Origin: a virus | Strand: one strand, 5' to 3' | Virus record (IMG/VR): IMGVR_UViG_3300047564_002270 | Span: 1-64,000 of that record | DNA length: 64,000 nucleotides | In this document: positions 45,632 to 54,447 of the stretch, piece after piece | Position numbering within the stretch: position 1 is the stretch's first letter | How the letters are laid out: each line of letters begins with the position of its first letter | Notes under the pieces: generated by a model | The model's input: the letters and a program-made list of their open reading frames with translations, nothing else | What the model was told of the DNA's origin: nothing | The model's database searches: none | Program-made: the position numbers and the translations under genes

Positions 45632-46565
45632 TTCTAAAATTTTTATTGCTGGTCATCGAGGTTTGGTTGGATCCGCGCTTACTAGAAATTTAAAGGACCT
45701 TGGACATACTAATGTTCTTGGTGTAAGTAAATCTATATTAGATTTAACAAATCAAAATCAGGTTAATGATTTCTTTGAAAACGAAAGACCCGAGTATGTT
45801 TTTCTTGCTGCCGCAAAAGTCGGCGGTATTGGATATAATAAACAATGCCCCGCAGATTTTATTAGAGAAAATCTGCAAATTCAAACCAACGTGATTGATG
45901 CTGCATATAGAAATGGTTGTAAAAAACTTCTATTTTTAGGATCTGCTTGTATATATCCTAAACATGCGCCAGTTCCAATTAAGGAAGAGTATTTGATGTC
46001 TGGTCCTCTTGAAGAGACGAATATCTCATATTCATTGGCAAAGATTTCTGGATATCTAATGTGCAAAAAATATACTGAACAGTATGGGTTTTCTACTGTT
46101 TCTGTAATGCCAAATAATCTTTATGGTATCAATGATAATTTTATCATTGAGCAATGTCATGTGATTCCAAGTTTTATTAATAAATTTATTTCTGCAAAAG
46201 AAGATAACCAAGATATTGTAACTTGCTTTGGTGATGGAAGTCCAACCAGAGAGTTTTTATTCTCTGATGACCTTGCTGATGGTCTTGTGTTTTTGATGAA
46301 CAATTACTCTGATCCAGAAATTATTAATATCGGACCTCAGAGAGAGGTTAGTATTAAAGAACTTTCTGAATTAATTTCTAAGTTAGTTGAGTATACTGGA
46401 GAAATTTATTGGGATGTCAACAAACCAAATGGAACTCCTAGGAGAGCTTTAGATACTACTAAAATGGATTCCTTAGGTTGGAAGGCAAAAACATCACTTG
46501 AAGATGGTTTAAAAATTACAATTGATTGGTTTTTACAAAATAGGAGCAATTATGTCAGGGTATAA
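45621..46565 (+). CDS. wcaG: GDP-L-fucose synthase-like epimerase/reductase (WcaG/ColC type)
   Basis: 314 residues from ATG 45621. Rossmann motif [14 protein letters not shown]; active-site [12 protein letters not shown] and YSLAKISGY (Tyr-x3-Lys). It epimerises and reduces a GDP-4-keto-6-deoxy sugar. With Gmd alone this would yield GDP-L-fucose. With the ColD-like gene directly downstream, a ColC-type role in GDP-L-colitose synthesis is also possible. The end overlaps the next gene by 14 bp. Confidence 0.9.
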   Translation: MNIDSKIFIAGHRGLVGSALTRNLKDLGHTNVLGVSKSILDLTNQNQVNDFFENERPEYVFLAAAKVGGIGYNKQCPADFIRENLQIQTNVIDAAYRNGCKKLLFLGSACIYPKHAPVPIKEEYLMSGPLEETNISYSLAKISGYLMCKKYTEQYGFSTVSVMPNNLYGINDNFIIEQCHVIPSFINKFISAKEDNQDIVTCFGDGSPTREFLFSDDLADGLVFLMNNYSDPEIINIGPQREVSIKELSELISKLVEYTGEIYWDVNKPNGTPRRALDTTKMDSLGWKAKTSLEDGLKITIDWFLQNRSNYVRV

Positions 46566-47718
46566 GTGGCCACTCATGAAAAACACTCTGTCAATCATGG
46601 ACAGAGTTAAATTGGCTAAGTTCATTTTAACTTCAGATAAATTTACTCAAGGTAAAAAAGTAAATCAATTTGAAGATGAGTGGTCAAAATGGATTGGTTG
46701 CAAACATTCTTTATTTGTAACATCTGGAAGTACTGCTAATTTTCTTTTGGTTGCTGCAATAATTGAAAAATTTAATTTACAGAAAGGGGATAAAGTTTTA
46801 CTCCCTGCTTGCACTTGGGTAACCAATATAAACCCTATTTTTCAATTAGGTCTTACTCCAATTTTTTGTGATGTAAATCTAGATGATTATAGTTTTGACA
46901 TTGAAAATTTAAAGCATATTTCCCAGACTCACTCTGATATTAAACTTGTTTTTGTAACTCATCTTCTTGGTATTCCTGCAAAAATAGAAAAGTATAAAGA
47001 GATTTTTCCAAATGCAATCTTTATCGATGATGTATGCGAATCTCATGGTTGTGTTGATTCTTTTGGAAATAAAATTGGATCTAATAGTTTAGGTGCAACT
47101 TTTAGTTTCTATTTTGGTCATCATATGTCAACTATTGAAGGTGGGATGATTTCCACTAATGATAGTGAACTATATGATTTGATGAAACTGAAAAGGTCTC
47201 ATGGGTTGGCAAGAGTGTCTGATAACTTTGATGAATACTCAAAGAAAAATCCAGAGATTGAAAAGTCTTTTCTGTTTGTGACTGATGGATATAATTTCCG
47301 AAATACTGAACTTGGGGCAGTTCTTGGTTTATCTCAACTCAAAAGGTTGGATAAGTTTATTGGAATTAGAAGAAATAATTATAAACAATTTGCCAATATC
47401 ATAAACAAACATAGTGATAAATTTTATCCAGTGGATTATAATTGGGGAAATAGTTGCTTCTGTTTTCCTTTCATTTGCAGGACTGCGGACGTAAAGAATA
47501 AACTAATTCAATTATTTGATAGGTATAAAATAGAATATAGACCAGTTGTCGGTGGGAATCTTTTAAGGCAACCTTATTTAAAAGGTTATACTATTTCTGA
47601 CAAAGTTGATAATTTTAATGTTGACATCATACACGAAAATGGAGTATATATAGGTAACAGTCAATTTGTTACAGAAAAGCAATTAATTCAAATTGATGAA
47701 ATATTAAAATTATTTTGA
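46552..47718 (+). CDS. ColD-like PLP enzyme (GDP-4-keto-6-deoxymannose 3-dehydratase type)
   Basis: 388 residues from ATG 46552 (AGGAG upstream). DegT/DnrJ/EryC1-fold sugar enzyme: SGSTANFLLVAAII, ACTWVTNI and the DVCESHG cofactor-binding Asp. At the place of the usual PLP lysine the sequence reads SFYFGHHMSTIEGG, with His-His (residues 190-191). ColD-type 3-dehydratases have His instead of Lys there and so dehydrate rather than simply transaminate. This points to a 3,6-dideoxysugar product such as GDP-colitose. Confidence 0.85.
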   Translation: MSGYKWPLMKNTLSIMDRVKLAKFILTSDKFTQGKKVNQFEDEWSKWIGCKHSLFVTSGSTANFLLVAAIIEKFNLQKGDKVLLPACTWVTNINPIFQLGLTPIFCDVNLDDYSFDIENLKHISQTHSDIKLVFVTHLLGIPAKIEKYKEIFPNAIFIDDVCESHGCVDSFGNKIGSNSLGATFSFYFGHHMSTIEGGMISTNDSELYDLMKLKRSHGLARVSDNFDEYSKKNPEIEKSFLFVTDGYNFRNTELGAVLGLSQLKRLDKFIGIRRNNYKQFANIINKHSDKFYPVDYNWGNSCFCFPFICRTADVKNKLIQLFDRYKIEYRPVVGGNLLRQPYLKGYTISDKVDNFNVDIIHENGVYIGNSQFVTEKQLIQIDEILKLF

Positions 47719-47726
47719 GGAAATTT

Positions 47727-48071
47727 ATGAGTAAATTTGGAGATCTTATCGATCAGTGCATTTCACAAACAGTAAATGAAGTTTTGTCTCAGAGAGAACT
47801 TCCAGATATTGAATATATTGCAACTGATAATCTTGGAGAAGTTGTAGAGAAACTTTCTATCCTTCATATTAGAACTTGGATGCTTGAAGATGCAATTCAA
47901 GAAGCAAAAACTGATGAAGAAATTGCTGAGTTAAAAAGAAAAATTGATATTTGCTTTAAAGTAAAAAGACCAAGACTTGTTCAGGCAATTAATTGCTTAG
48001 TTGAAGATGCAATTCATAATAATAAAAGCCTCAGAGAGGACTCTGTGAAATTGTATAAGGGTGTTGAGTAA
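47727..48071 (+). CDS. Small helical protein of the sugar cluster
   Basis: 114 residues from ATG 47727 (GAGG upstream). All-helical; LGEVVEKLSILHIRTWMLED and ELKRKIDICFKVKRPRLV suggest a conserved accessory protein often found next to glycosyltransferase genes. It overlaps the next gene by 1 bp. Role unknown. Confidence 0.65.
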   Translation: MSKFGDLIDQCISQTVNEVLSQRELPDIEYIATDNLGEVVEKLSILHIRTWMLEDAIQEAKTDEEIAELKRKIDICFKVKRPRLVQAINCLVEDAIHNNKSLREDSVKLYKGVE

Positions 48072-49003
48072 TGAAAAATATTTGTTTTTTCTGCCATTTT
48101 CATAATGGGGATATTTTTCATGTGAAATCTTTTATTAAAGATATAACCTCAAAAATAGACACTGAATATTACATAGCTCATCCAAACAGTGAAATTATTA
48201 CCTGTGATATGGATCTTCAGTATATTAATATTCCTTTAAGTTGGTCTAAGTTTACGGAACAATATCAAGAGAATAGAAAATTATATGAAGATCATGTAAA
48301 TTTATTGCTTGGGAAAGAGCATACCAAGTTTATTGAGACTGATGATTGTTTCTACATCAATACTTGGATTGGTGGTTATTTTGGTAATGAAAATGAATAT
48401 AATGGAGAATGTTCTTTGAGAGGATTTTACAGAATGTTCTCTAAAATTTATGAAAAATTGAATGAGGTATTTAATACTAATTTAGAATTAGGGCAGTTAA
48501 ACGATTATCTTCCATTTGTTGATTATTCAAAAATAGATTGTAGTGAAGTTGATAAATTTTTAGAAAACAATAATAATCAAAAAATTCTTATTTGTAATGG
48601 TCCTGCTTGTTCTGGGCAAACAACTTATAATGGAAATATGTCTGAGATTATAGTTCCATTAGCTGAGCAGAATGAAGATAAAACTTTTATTTGTACTCAG
48701 AAATTTGATACTGAATTAAATAATATAAAATTCAGCAATGATATTATTAACTCAAATTCTTGCGATTTGAATGAAATATCTTATCTGTCAAAATTTTGCT
48801 ATTTAATTGTAGGAAGAAATTCTGGACCTTTCTGTTTTTCTACAACTTATGAAAATTTAAATAATAAAGATAAAACATTTTTGGCTTTTGGAACTAGAGC
48901 AACAGATTGTTTAGCTTACGAAATGGATATAAATTCATCTTTTGTTTTTGAATATTTTAACAGCGTGGATGATTTGTATAAATCAATATCTGAATTAGTT
49001 TGA
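48071..49003 (+). CDS. Glycosyltransferase-like protein of the sugar cluster
   Basis: 310 residues. No strong signature, but the C-terminal half has ILICNGPACSGQTTYNG and LIVGRNSGPFCFSTT, like the donor-binding half of GT-B enzymes (compare the VGRNSGP loop). It sits between sugar-synthesis and transferase genes. The call rests mainly on context. Confidence 0.55.
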   Translation: MKNICFFCHFHNGDIFHVKSFIKDITSKIDTEYYIAHPNSEIITCDMDLQYINIPLSWSKFTEQYQENRKLYEDHVNLLLGKEHTKFIETDDCFYINTWIGGYFGNENEYNGECSLRGFYRMFSKIYEKLNEVFNTNLELGQLNDYLPFVDYSKIDCSEVDKFLENNNNQKILICNGPACSGQTTYNGNMSEIIVPLAEQNEDKTFICTQKFDTELNNIKFSNDIINSNSCDLNEISYLSKFCYLIVGRNSGPFCFSTTYENLNNKDKTFLAFGTRATDCLAYEMDINSSFVFEYFNSVDDLYKSISELV

Positions 49004-49014
49004 CATTATCTTAT

Positions 49015-50565
49015 ATGGAAAAATTTGCATTACTTGAAGTTGGGACTCCGCGTGGATTTCTTTCTAATTATACTACGGTATTAACTTCTTTTAGAAATTT
49101 AGTTAAGAATAAAAATATTGACCCAGAAAATATTTTTATTTCATCGAAAATGTTTTCTCTTTATGGTAATCCTGAGAATTGGTTTGATTCATCTAGGATA
49201 GTTGAAGATAATCCTGAAGAATTTATTTTATGGGATAGTGTAGATAACTTTGATCTATCTCTTTGGCCAACTACTACAGAGCTTGAACTTCAGGAATATA
49301 TTAAATATATTCCCTTTAACGATAGAATTCAACAGTTATTGACATTCGATAAAGTTGATTATTCAAATTGTCTTGGGATTCATTATAGGGGGACTGATAA
49401 TAGAAATGATTGTGGGCATACTGATTTTGTCTCTTTGGAAAAAACATTAAACTCTGCTTTAATTGAATTTAATGAAAACACATATGATTCTATTTTTATT
49501 GCTTCGGATGAACTTGGAGTTGTGGAGGAAGCTAAAGATTTCTTTTTAAAGGAATGTAATTTTAAAAACATACTTCACTTTAACCATATTAGAACAACAG
49601 GATATCAGGGGTTGCATTTTTCTGATTTTTCAGCAGACGAAAAAATAACTCTTGGTGATCAAGTTTTAGTAGACTCTACTACACTTTCAAAGTGTAAGAC
49701 TATAATTGGAAAAACTTCAAATATTGTAAATTATGCTAGGATTCTAAATCCAAATATTGAAATTTTATATCAAGATTTAGATAGCAATCGCTTACTCGGT
49801 AATTTGAATCAAACATTTAATCAAATTAGGATATCTGATATACAACCTTTTATTTTTAATTGGAAAAATCAATTTGAAAAAACTATTAAGACTGAAAAAT
49901 CTTTAAAAGAAATTTTTGGAGATGTGACTGTTATTAATAGTGATGAGGATAATACTAGAGAAGGTTGGATTGATTTAGGAGATAGTGCTTATTTTACCGA
50001 GCAGTTTACTAAAGCTTTGGAATTATTTAAAGACAATAAAAAAGTTTTAATGCATGTTCAAGGAGATACTGAGTATGATAATTATCTCGAATTGGTAAAT
50101 GATGCAAGAAAATATTATTCCATATATGAATGGGGTGTGTATGCTCCTGATATTACTAATGTTTGGTATACTTCAGAAAATGTGGATATTAATGGAATAG
50201 AATCCGAACATGAAAATATTAAAATGGTGGCGTGTACAGATGAAACTGTTTGGTTCATTCATAGGGATATTATAGAAGAATACTATGAAAGAAAACTTTT
50301 CGAAATCATGAATTCGGAAAAAATGAAAATGGGATGGGGTTGGGATTTGGTTATGAATTCTTTATCCTTTTTAAAGGGTAGACCTGTGATCCGGGATTAT
50401 AATCATCAAGTTCAACATAAGGAAGGAACAGATTATGATAAAGCATTTGCATCTCAAGAAATGACCAATCTTTGGTATAATCTTACCGATGACCTAAAAG
50501 AATGTATATCTTACATTAAGGGTGATCGAGAAAATTTAACAAAATATTTCAATAGCGATGGATAA
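49015..50565 (+). CDS. Two-domain glycosyltransferase, N-terminal fucosyltransferase-like
   Basis: 516 residues from ATG 49015. The N-terminal domain has CLGIHYRGTDNR (the HxRxxD-type GDP-fucose-binding motif of NodZ/FUT8-like enzymes) and SIFIASDELGVVE. The C-terminal part (from about 300) looks like a second transferase or partner domain with VACTDETVWFIHRDI and GWGWDLVMNS. This fits transfer of a GDP-deoxysugar made by the upstream enzymes. It overlaps the next gene by 8 bp. Confidence 0.72.
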   Translation: MEKFALLEVGTPRGFLSNYTTVLTSFRNLVKNKNIDPENIFISSKMFSLYGNPENWFDSSRIVEDNPEEFILWDSVDNFDLSLWPTTTELELQEYIKYIPFNDRIQQLLTFDKVDYSNCLGIHYRGTDNRNDCGHTDFVSLEKTLNSALIEFNENTYDSIFIASDELGVVEEAKDFFLKECNFKNILHFNHIRTTGYQGLHFSDFSADEKITLGDQVLVDSTTLSKCKTIIGKTSNIVNYARILNPNIEILYQDLDSNRLLGNLNQTFNQIRISDIQPFIFNWKNQFEKTIKTEKSLKEIFGDVTVINSDEDNTREGWIDLGDSAYFTEQFTKALELFKDNKKVLMHVQGDTEYDNYLELVNDARKYYSIYEWGVYAPDITNVWYTSENVDINGIESEHENIKMVACTDETVWFIHRDIIEEYYERKLFEIMNSEKMKMGWGWDLVMNSLSFLKGRPVIRDYNHQVQHKEGTDYDKAFASQEMTNLWYNLTDDLKECISYIKGDRENLTKYFNSDG

Positions 50566-51349
50566 AAATAAAGCAGTATTCAAATTAAATAATCTACCTT
50601 CGATATATTGGTTGAACTTAGATTCAGATACTCATCGTTGTCAATATATGGAAGGGCAATTTGATTATTGGGAAATCAAAAAGCATCATCGTATTTCTGG
50701 ATATGATGGAAGAGGTGATGATGTTTCTTCTTATTTGAAGGGGAGAATGCCTGATAATATGACTCAAAATGAGGTTGGATGTGTCTTGTCTCATTTAAAA
50801 GCAATTAAGCATTTTTATGAAGAAACTGACGATCCATATGTTCTTATTCTAGAAGATGATGTAAGTTTTGAACCTGTAAAATATTGGAGTTTTTCTTGGA
50901 CTGATTTTGTTGCAAATCTTCCTTATGATTGGGATTGTGTTCAATTAACAACTATATGTACTGGCGATATACATGTAAATCTTCATATCAGATTTATTAA
51001 TGATTTTTCTGCAGCCGCATATCTTATAACTAGGCATCACGCTGAAAAAATCGTTAAAAATCATATTAGGGGTGACAAATATAAACTTGATAACGGGGTA
51101 AAGCCTAGAGCAGTTTCTGAAGACCTTATTTTTGAATCTGGAAAAACCTATAGTGTTCCGATATTTTTGTATCGTTTGGATATGGGATCTGCCATTCACC
51201 CTGAGCATATTGAGATATTCCATAAAAATAGTCACGACGGTTTAATGAATTTTTGGAAAACTAGTGGATGTGATTTTAAAATATCTCAAATGATGACATA
51301 TGATCCTTATTTAAAGAGAATTACTCATCCTTCTGAAAAAACTTCTTGA
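50558..51349 (+). CDS. Glycosyltransferase family 25-like protein
   Basis: 263 residues. IYWLNLDSDTHRCQYM, NEVGCVLSHLKAIKHF and VLILEDDVSF (DxD-like EDD) are the landmarks of GT25 LPS glycosyltransferases. It probably adds a sugar to LPS or to a virion glycan. The TGA stop is part of the TTGACA of the porin promoter. Confidence 0.8.
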   Translation: MDKNKAVFKLNNLPSIYWLNLDSDTHRCQYMEGQFDYWEIKKHHRISGYDGRGDDVSSYLKGRMPDNMTQNEVGCVLSHLKAIKHFYEETDDPYVLILEDDVSFEPVKYWSFSWTDFVANLPYDWDCVQLTTICTGDIHVNLHIRFINDFSAAAYLITRHHAEKIVKNHIRGDKYKLDNGVKPRAVSEDLIFESGKTYSVPIFLYRLDMGSAIHPEHIEIFHKNSHDGLMNFWKTSGCDFKISQMMTYDPYLKRITHPSEKTS

Positions 51350-51379
51350 CAAATCAATTATTCCACCTTATACTAAATA
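51346..51379 (+). promoter_or_regulatory. Fused early/late promoter of the porin gene
   Basis: TTGACA (51346-51351), 17-bp spacer, TATACT (51369-51374) running into AAATA, which makes CTAAATA (51373-51379), the late variant. The 5' leader has hairpins GGAAGA / TCTTCC and CGCAG / CTGCG. Confidence 0.72.
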
Positions 51380-51491
51380 AGTGAGCGTGACGAAACCTCA
51401 ACTACTCGTTTGGTTACGTGAACTAAATCGGAAGATAGTCGGTCTTCCATTCATCCGCAGGTTAACTCTGCGAGAAAATATAGAGATACTT

Positions 51492-52952
51492 ATGTTTAAA
51501 TCCGCAATCGCAGCAACTCTAGCTGCAACCCCACTAGTCGCTGGTGCTGCGTTCGCAGAACCATTTGGTCAATATGGACCATATGTGGAATCACAAGTTA
51601 CTAGTATTAGTCAATTCTCTGATGTGCAACCAACTGATTGGGCATATCAGGCACTCAGCAACCTCGTAGAGCGTTATGGCTGCGTTGCTGGTTATCCTAA
51701 TGGCACCTATGGCGGTGGCAAGGCAATGACCCGCTATGAGGCAGCAGCACTTCTCAATTCTTGCTTGGATCGTGTGACGGAAGTTACTGATGAACTCAAG
51801 CGTCTTATGAGTGAGTTCTCTAATGAACTTGCTGTCATCAAAGGTCGTGTAGACGGTCTTGAAGCAAAGGTTGGTGAACTTGAGGCGACTCAATTCTCTA
51901 CTACTACCAAACTGAAAGGTGAAGCAACATTCGTTCTTGGTGGCGTTCCTGGTTATGATACCAAGAGTGATGTCAGCACTCGCACAGCATTTAACTATGA
52001 TGTTCGTCTGAACTTTGATACTTCATTCACTGGTAAGGATCTGCTTCGCACTCGTCTGCGTTCTTCTAACTTCAGCACTGATCCGTTTGGTTCTTCTTCA
52101 TCGCTGTTTAAACTTGACAAGGCAGACAACTTCTCAAGTGATAATGGAGATAATGTAGTCCTTGATCGTCTGTATTATTCATTCCCTGCGTTCAACAACA
52201 CCACTACTCTGACTGCTGGTGCTAAGGTTCGTAATACCGAAATGGCGTGGGTTCCTTCGGCATATAAGTCTGAAATTCTTGACTTCTTTGCCGTTGCTGG
52301 TGCTCCTGGTGTCTATAACAAGGCAACTGGTGCTGGTTTTGGTGCTCTGTATTCTGGTAAGAGTGGATTTGTTGCTGGTGTAAACTATGTTGCCCAAGAT
52401 GGAGACAACTCTGAAACTGGAGTATTTGATGAAACTGGTGCTCTGAATACTATGGTTCAACTTGGATATCGTGGTAAAAACTATGGTATCGGACTTGGTT
52501 ATCGTTATGGTACTCAGGGAACTCGTGTTCGTACTTATAACGGTCTAGATGGTGCCTCTGGTACTCTTGTTCCTGGACAAACTTCTAGTGGTTACTCTGC
52601 AAACGCTTACTGGCAACCTGAGAAGTCGGGTATTGTTCCTTCAATCACCGTTGGTTATGGTTGGAACACTGTAAGTGGCACTGAGAGTGCTGCTACTGAT
52701 AGTCAATCCTGGATGGCAGGTCTCCAGTGGTCTGATGTATTTGCCAAGGGTAACTCTGCAGGTATCGCTGTAGGTCAAGCACCCACTGGTGAAGAACTTG
52801 AGAAGGCAACAATGCTTGAAATTTTCTACAAGTATCAGGTGTCTGACAACATCAGCATCACTCCTGCGATCTTCTACGCTAGTGACAACCAGCGTCTGAA
52901 TGATAATGCCTCCAAGTGGGGTGGTGTAATCCAGACCAAGTTTACCTTCTGA
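51492..52952 (+). CDS. SomA-like cyanobacterial outer-membrane porin
   Basis: 486 residues from ATG 51492. A signal peptide (about 1-24) ends VAGAAFA/EPF. An S-layer-homology domain follows (FSDVQPTDWAYQALSNLVER, CVAGYPNGTY, MTRYEAAALL, about 40-100), then a short coiled coil (about 105-140) and a beta-barrel region (about 145-486) that ends in the aromatic TKFTF typical of outer-membrane barrels. This is the architecture of the major cyanobacterial porins (SomA/OprB type). It is surely host-derived. A phage copy could keep up ion or nutrient uptake during infection or change surface receptors. Confidence 0.88.
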   Translation: MFKSAIAATLAATPLVAGAAFAEPFGQYGPYVESQVTSISQFSDVQPTDWAYQALSNLVERYGCVAGYPNGTYGGGKAMTRYEAAALLNSCLDRVTEVTDELKRLMSEFSNELAVIKGRVDGLEAKVGELEATQFSTTTKLKGEATFVLGGVPGYDTKSDVSTRTAFNYDVRLNFDTSFTGKDLLRTRLRSSNFSTDPFGSSSSLFKLDKADNFSSDNGDNVVLDRLYYSFPAFNNTTTLTAGAKVRNTEMAWVPSAYKSEILDFFAVAGAPGVYNKATGAGFGALYSGKSGFVAGVNYVAQDGDNSETGVFDETGALNTMVQLGYRGKNYGIGLGYRYGTQGTRVRTYNGLDGASGTLVPGQTSSGYSANAYWQPEKSGIVPSITVGYGWNTVSGTESAATDSQSWMAGLQWSDVFAKGNSAGIAVGQAPTGEELEKATMLEIFYKYQVSDNISITPAIFYASDNQRLNDNASKWGGVIQTKFTF

Positions 52953-52974
52953 TAAACTACTCATAGGTTGAGTG

Positions 52975-53003
52975 AAACCACCCCTTTCTGGGGTGGTTTT
53001 TTT
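52975..53003 (+). terminator. Terminator after the porin
   Basis: AAACCACCCC (52975-52984) / GGGGTGGTTT (52990-52999), TTTCT loop, T tail. Confidence 0.92.
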
Positions 53004-53016
53004 ATGTTATAAACTT

Positions 53017-53061
53017 CTTAACCAAATCTTAGTGGACTTCTCCTTTCGGATCTTCTATAAT
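53017..53061 (+). promoter_or_regulatory. Pho-box-like repeats and -10 of pstS
   Basis: CTTAACC (53017-53023) and CTTAGTG (53028-53034) repeat with an 11-bp period, as in cyanobacterial Pho boxes. TATAAT (53056-53061) follows. Cyanophage pstS genes are known to answer to the host PhoB/R system. Confidence 0.6.
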
Positions 53062-53096
53062 TTCGGAGAAGTCTATTTTACTTCTAACAAATTTTT

Positions 53097-54059
53097 ATGA
53101 AACTTAAACACATTTTTGCAATTGGTCTTCTTGCTGCACCTACTGCTGCACTTGCAGGAACGACTTTGAACGGTGCTGGTGCCACCTTCCCCGCACCAAT
53201 TTATCAACGCTGGTTCCAAGATTATGCACGAACTTCTGGGAGTAGGGTTAATTATCAGTCCGTTGGTTCTGGTGCTGGTGTTCGTCAATTCCTTGCGGGC
53301 ACAGTTGACTTCGGGGCAAGTGATGAACCAATCAAAGCATCAGAAGCCGCTAAAGTAAAGCGTGGTGTTGTTCAGATCCCTATGGTGGGTGGAACGATTG
53401 CGATTGCCTATAACAAACCAGGATGCACTTTGAAACTCACTCAGAAGCAAACTGTAGACATCTTTGCTGGACGTATTAAGGATTGGAAGGCACTTGGTTG
53501 TGCTGCTGGTCCTATTCGCACCGTATATCGTGCAGATGGTTCTGGAACTACCTTTGCCTTTACCAACTCCCTGGATGCCTTTGGTGGTTGGACTGCTGGT
53601 GTAGGTAAGGCAGTTAAGTGGCCTACTGGTATTGGTGCAAAAGGTAATGAAGGTGTTTCTGGCACTGTTAAGACTACTCCTGGATCTATTGGTTATGTGA
53701 ACACTGGATTTGTAAAGGTAAATAAACTCCAAGCAGCAGCACTTCAAAACAAGGCAGGTAAGTTTGTTCTTCCTACTGCAGCTTCTGGTTCTACCGCACT
53801 GAATGGTATCAAACTGGATGCAAACCTTGCTGGTGAAAATCCCAATCCTGCTGGTGCAAATGCTTATCCAATTTCTACTTTGACTTGGGTTCTTGCTTAT
53901 AAGACTGGCAATGGTGCCAAGACAAATGATATCCGTGCTGCTCTTAATTATGCTCTGAGTTCTAAGGCACAATCGATTGCTGATGATCTTGGATATGTTC
54001 CTTTGAGTGGTTCTGTGCTTAACAAAGCAAGGATTGCTGTTGGGCGTATTGGTCAGTAA
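53097..54059 (+). CDS. pstS: Phosphate ABC transporter substrate-binding protein
   Basis: 320 residues. A signal peptide (about 1-20, ending TAALA/GTT) is followed by the periplasmic phosphate-binding fold: LNGAGATFPAPIY, SVGSGAGVRQF, GASDEP and RADGSGTTFAF line the phosphate site. It is a known auxiliary gene of cyanophages that boosts phosphate uptake during infection. Normal length, intact frame. Confidence 0.95.
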   Translation: MKLKHIFAIGLLAAPTAALAGTTLNGAGATFPAPIYQRWFQDYARTSGSRVNYQSVGSGAGVRQFLAGTVDFGASDEPIKASEAAKVKRGVVQIPMVGGTIAIAYNKPGCTLKLTQKQTVDIFAGRIKDWKALGCAAGPIRTVYRADGSGTTFAFTNSLDAFGGWTAGVGKAVKWPTGIGAKGNEGVSGTVKTTPGSIGYVNTGFVKVNKLQAAALQNKAGKFVLPTAASGSTALNGIKLDANLAGENPNPAGANAYPISTLTWVLAYKTGNGAKTNDIRAALNYALSSKAQSIADDLGYVPLSGSVLNKARIAVGRIGQ

Positions 54060-54080
54060 ATTCAAACAAAACTTTGAGTG

Positions 54081-54104
54081 GGGGCTTGACGCCCCTTTAT
54101 TTTT
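54081..54104 (+). terminator. Terminator after pstS with a -35 box in its loop
   Basis: GGGGC (54081-54085) / GCCCC (54091-54095), loop TTGAC, then TTTATTTTT. Confidence 0.82.
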
Positions 54105-54114
54105 CCTATATAAT
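54086..54114 (+). promoter_or_regulatory. Promoter of hli-petF overlapping the pstS terminator
   Basis: TTGACG (54086-54091) in the terminator loop, 17-bp spacer, TATAAT (54109-54114), 27 nt before ATG 54142. Confidence 0.75.
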
Positions 54115-54141
54115 TGTGTAACAATTCGTAATAAAACGAAA

Positions 54142-54351
54142 ATGACTGTAACAAAAAATGAGTTTGGGCAAATGAATATGTTTGCCAAAGAACCTTCGAT
54201 GTATATGTCAAAGGAAGATCTTGAGCGTTATGGTATTGAACCCTATGCTGAGAAAGCGGAGAAAATGAATGGACGTTGGGCTATGGTCGGTTTTGTTGCT
54301 GGGATCATTTCTTATTCTATCACTGGCAACTTCTTCTTCGGAATCTTCTGA
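54142..54351 (+). CDS. hli: High-light-inducible protein 1
   Basis: 69 residues from ATG 54142. AEKMNGRWAMVGFVAGIISY carries the full chlorophyll-binding motif ExxNxRxAM in a single membrane helix. HLIPs bind pigments and protect photosystems. It is first in an hli-petF-hli-prx transcript. Confidence 0.93.
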   Translation: MTVTKNEFGQMNMFAKEPSMYMSKEDLERYGIEPYAEKAEKMNGRWAMVGFVAGIISYSITGNFFFGIF

Positions 54352-54360
54352 GGGTTGACA

Positions 54361-54447
54361 ATGACCTCAATCATCTTTACAATTACTAGTGTTGCCTTTT
54401 TTGTTTTACTGGCACACTCCGTAAATCAACTTTCTGAAACTTACTGA
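54361..54447 (+). CDS. 28-residue membrane peptide
   Basis: One span ([18 protein letters not shown]). ATG 54361 follows hli by 9 nt and its TGA overlaps the petF start. Unknown; perhaps a small photosystem-associated peptide. Confidence 0.5.
   Translation: MTSIIFTITSVAFFVLLAHSVNQLSETY

Noticed and set aside
51381-51491. Upstream start of the porin
   Set aside because: It would place 37 residues before the signal peptide and covers hairpins of the leader.
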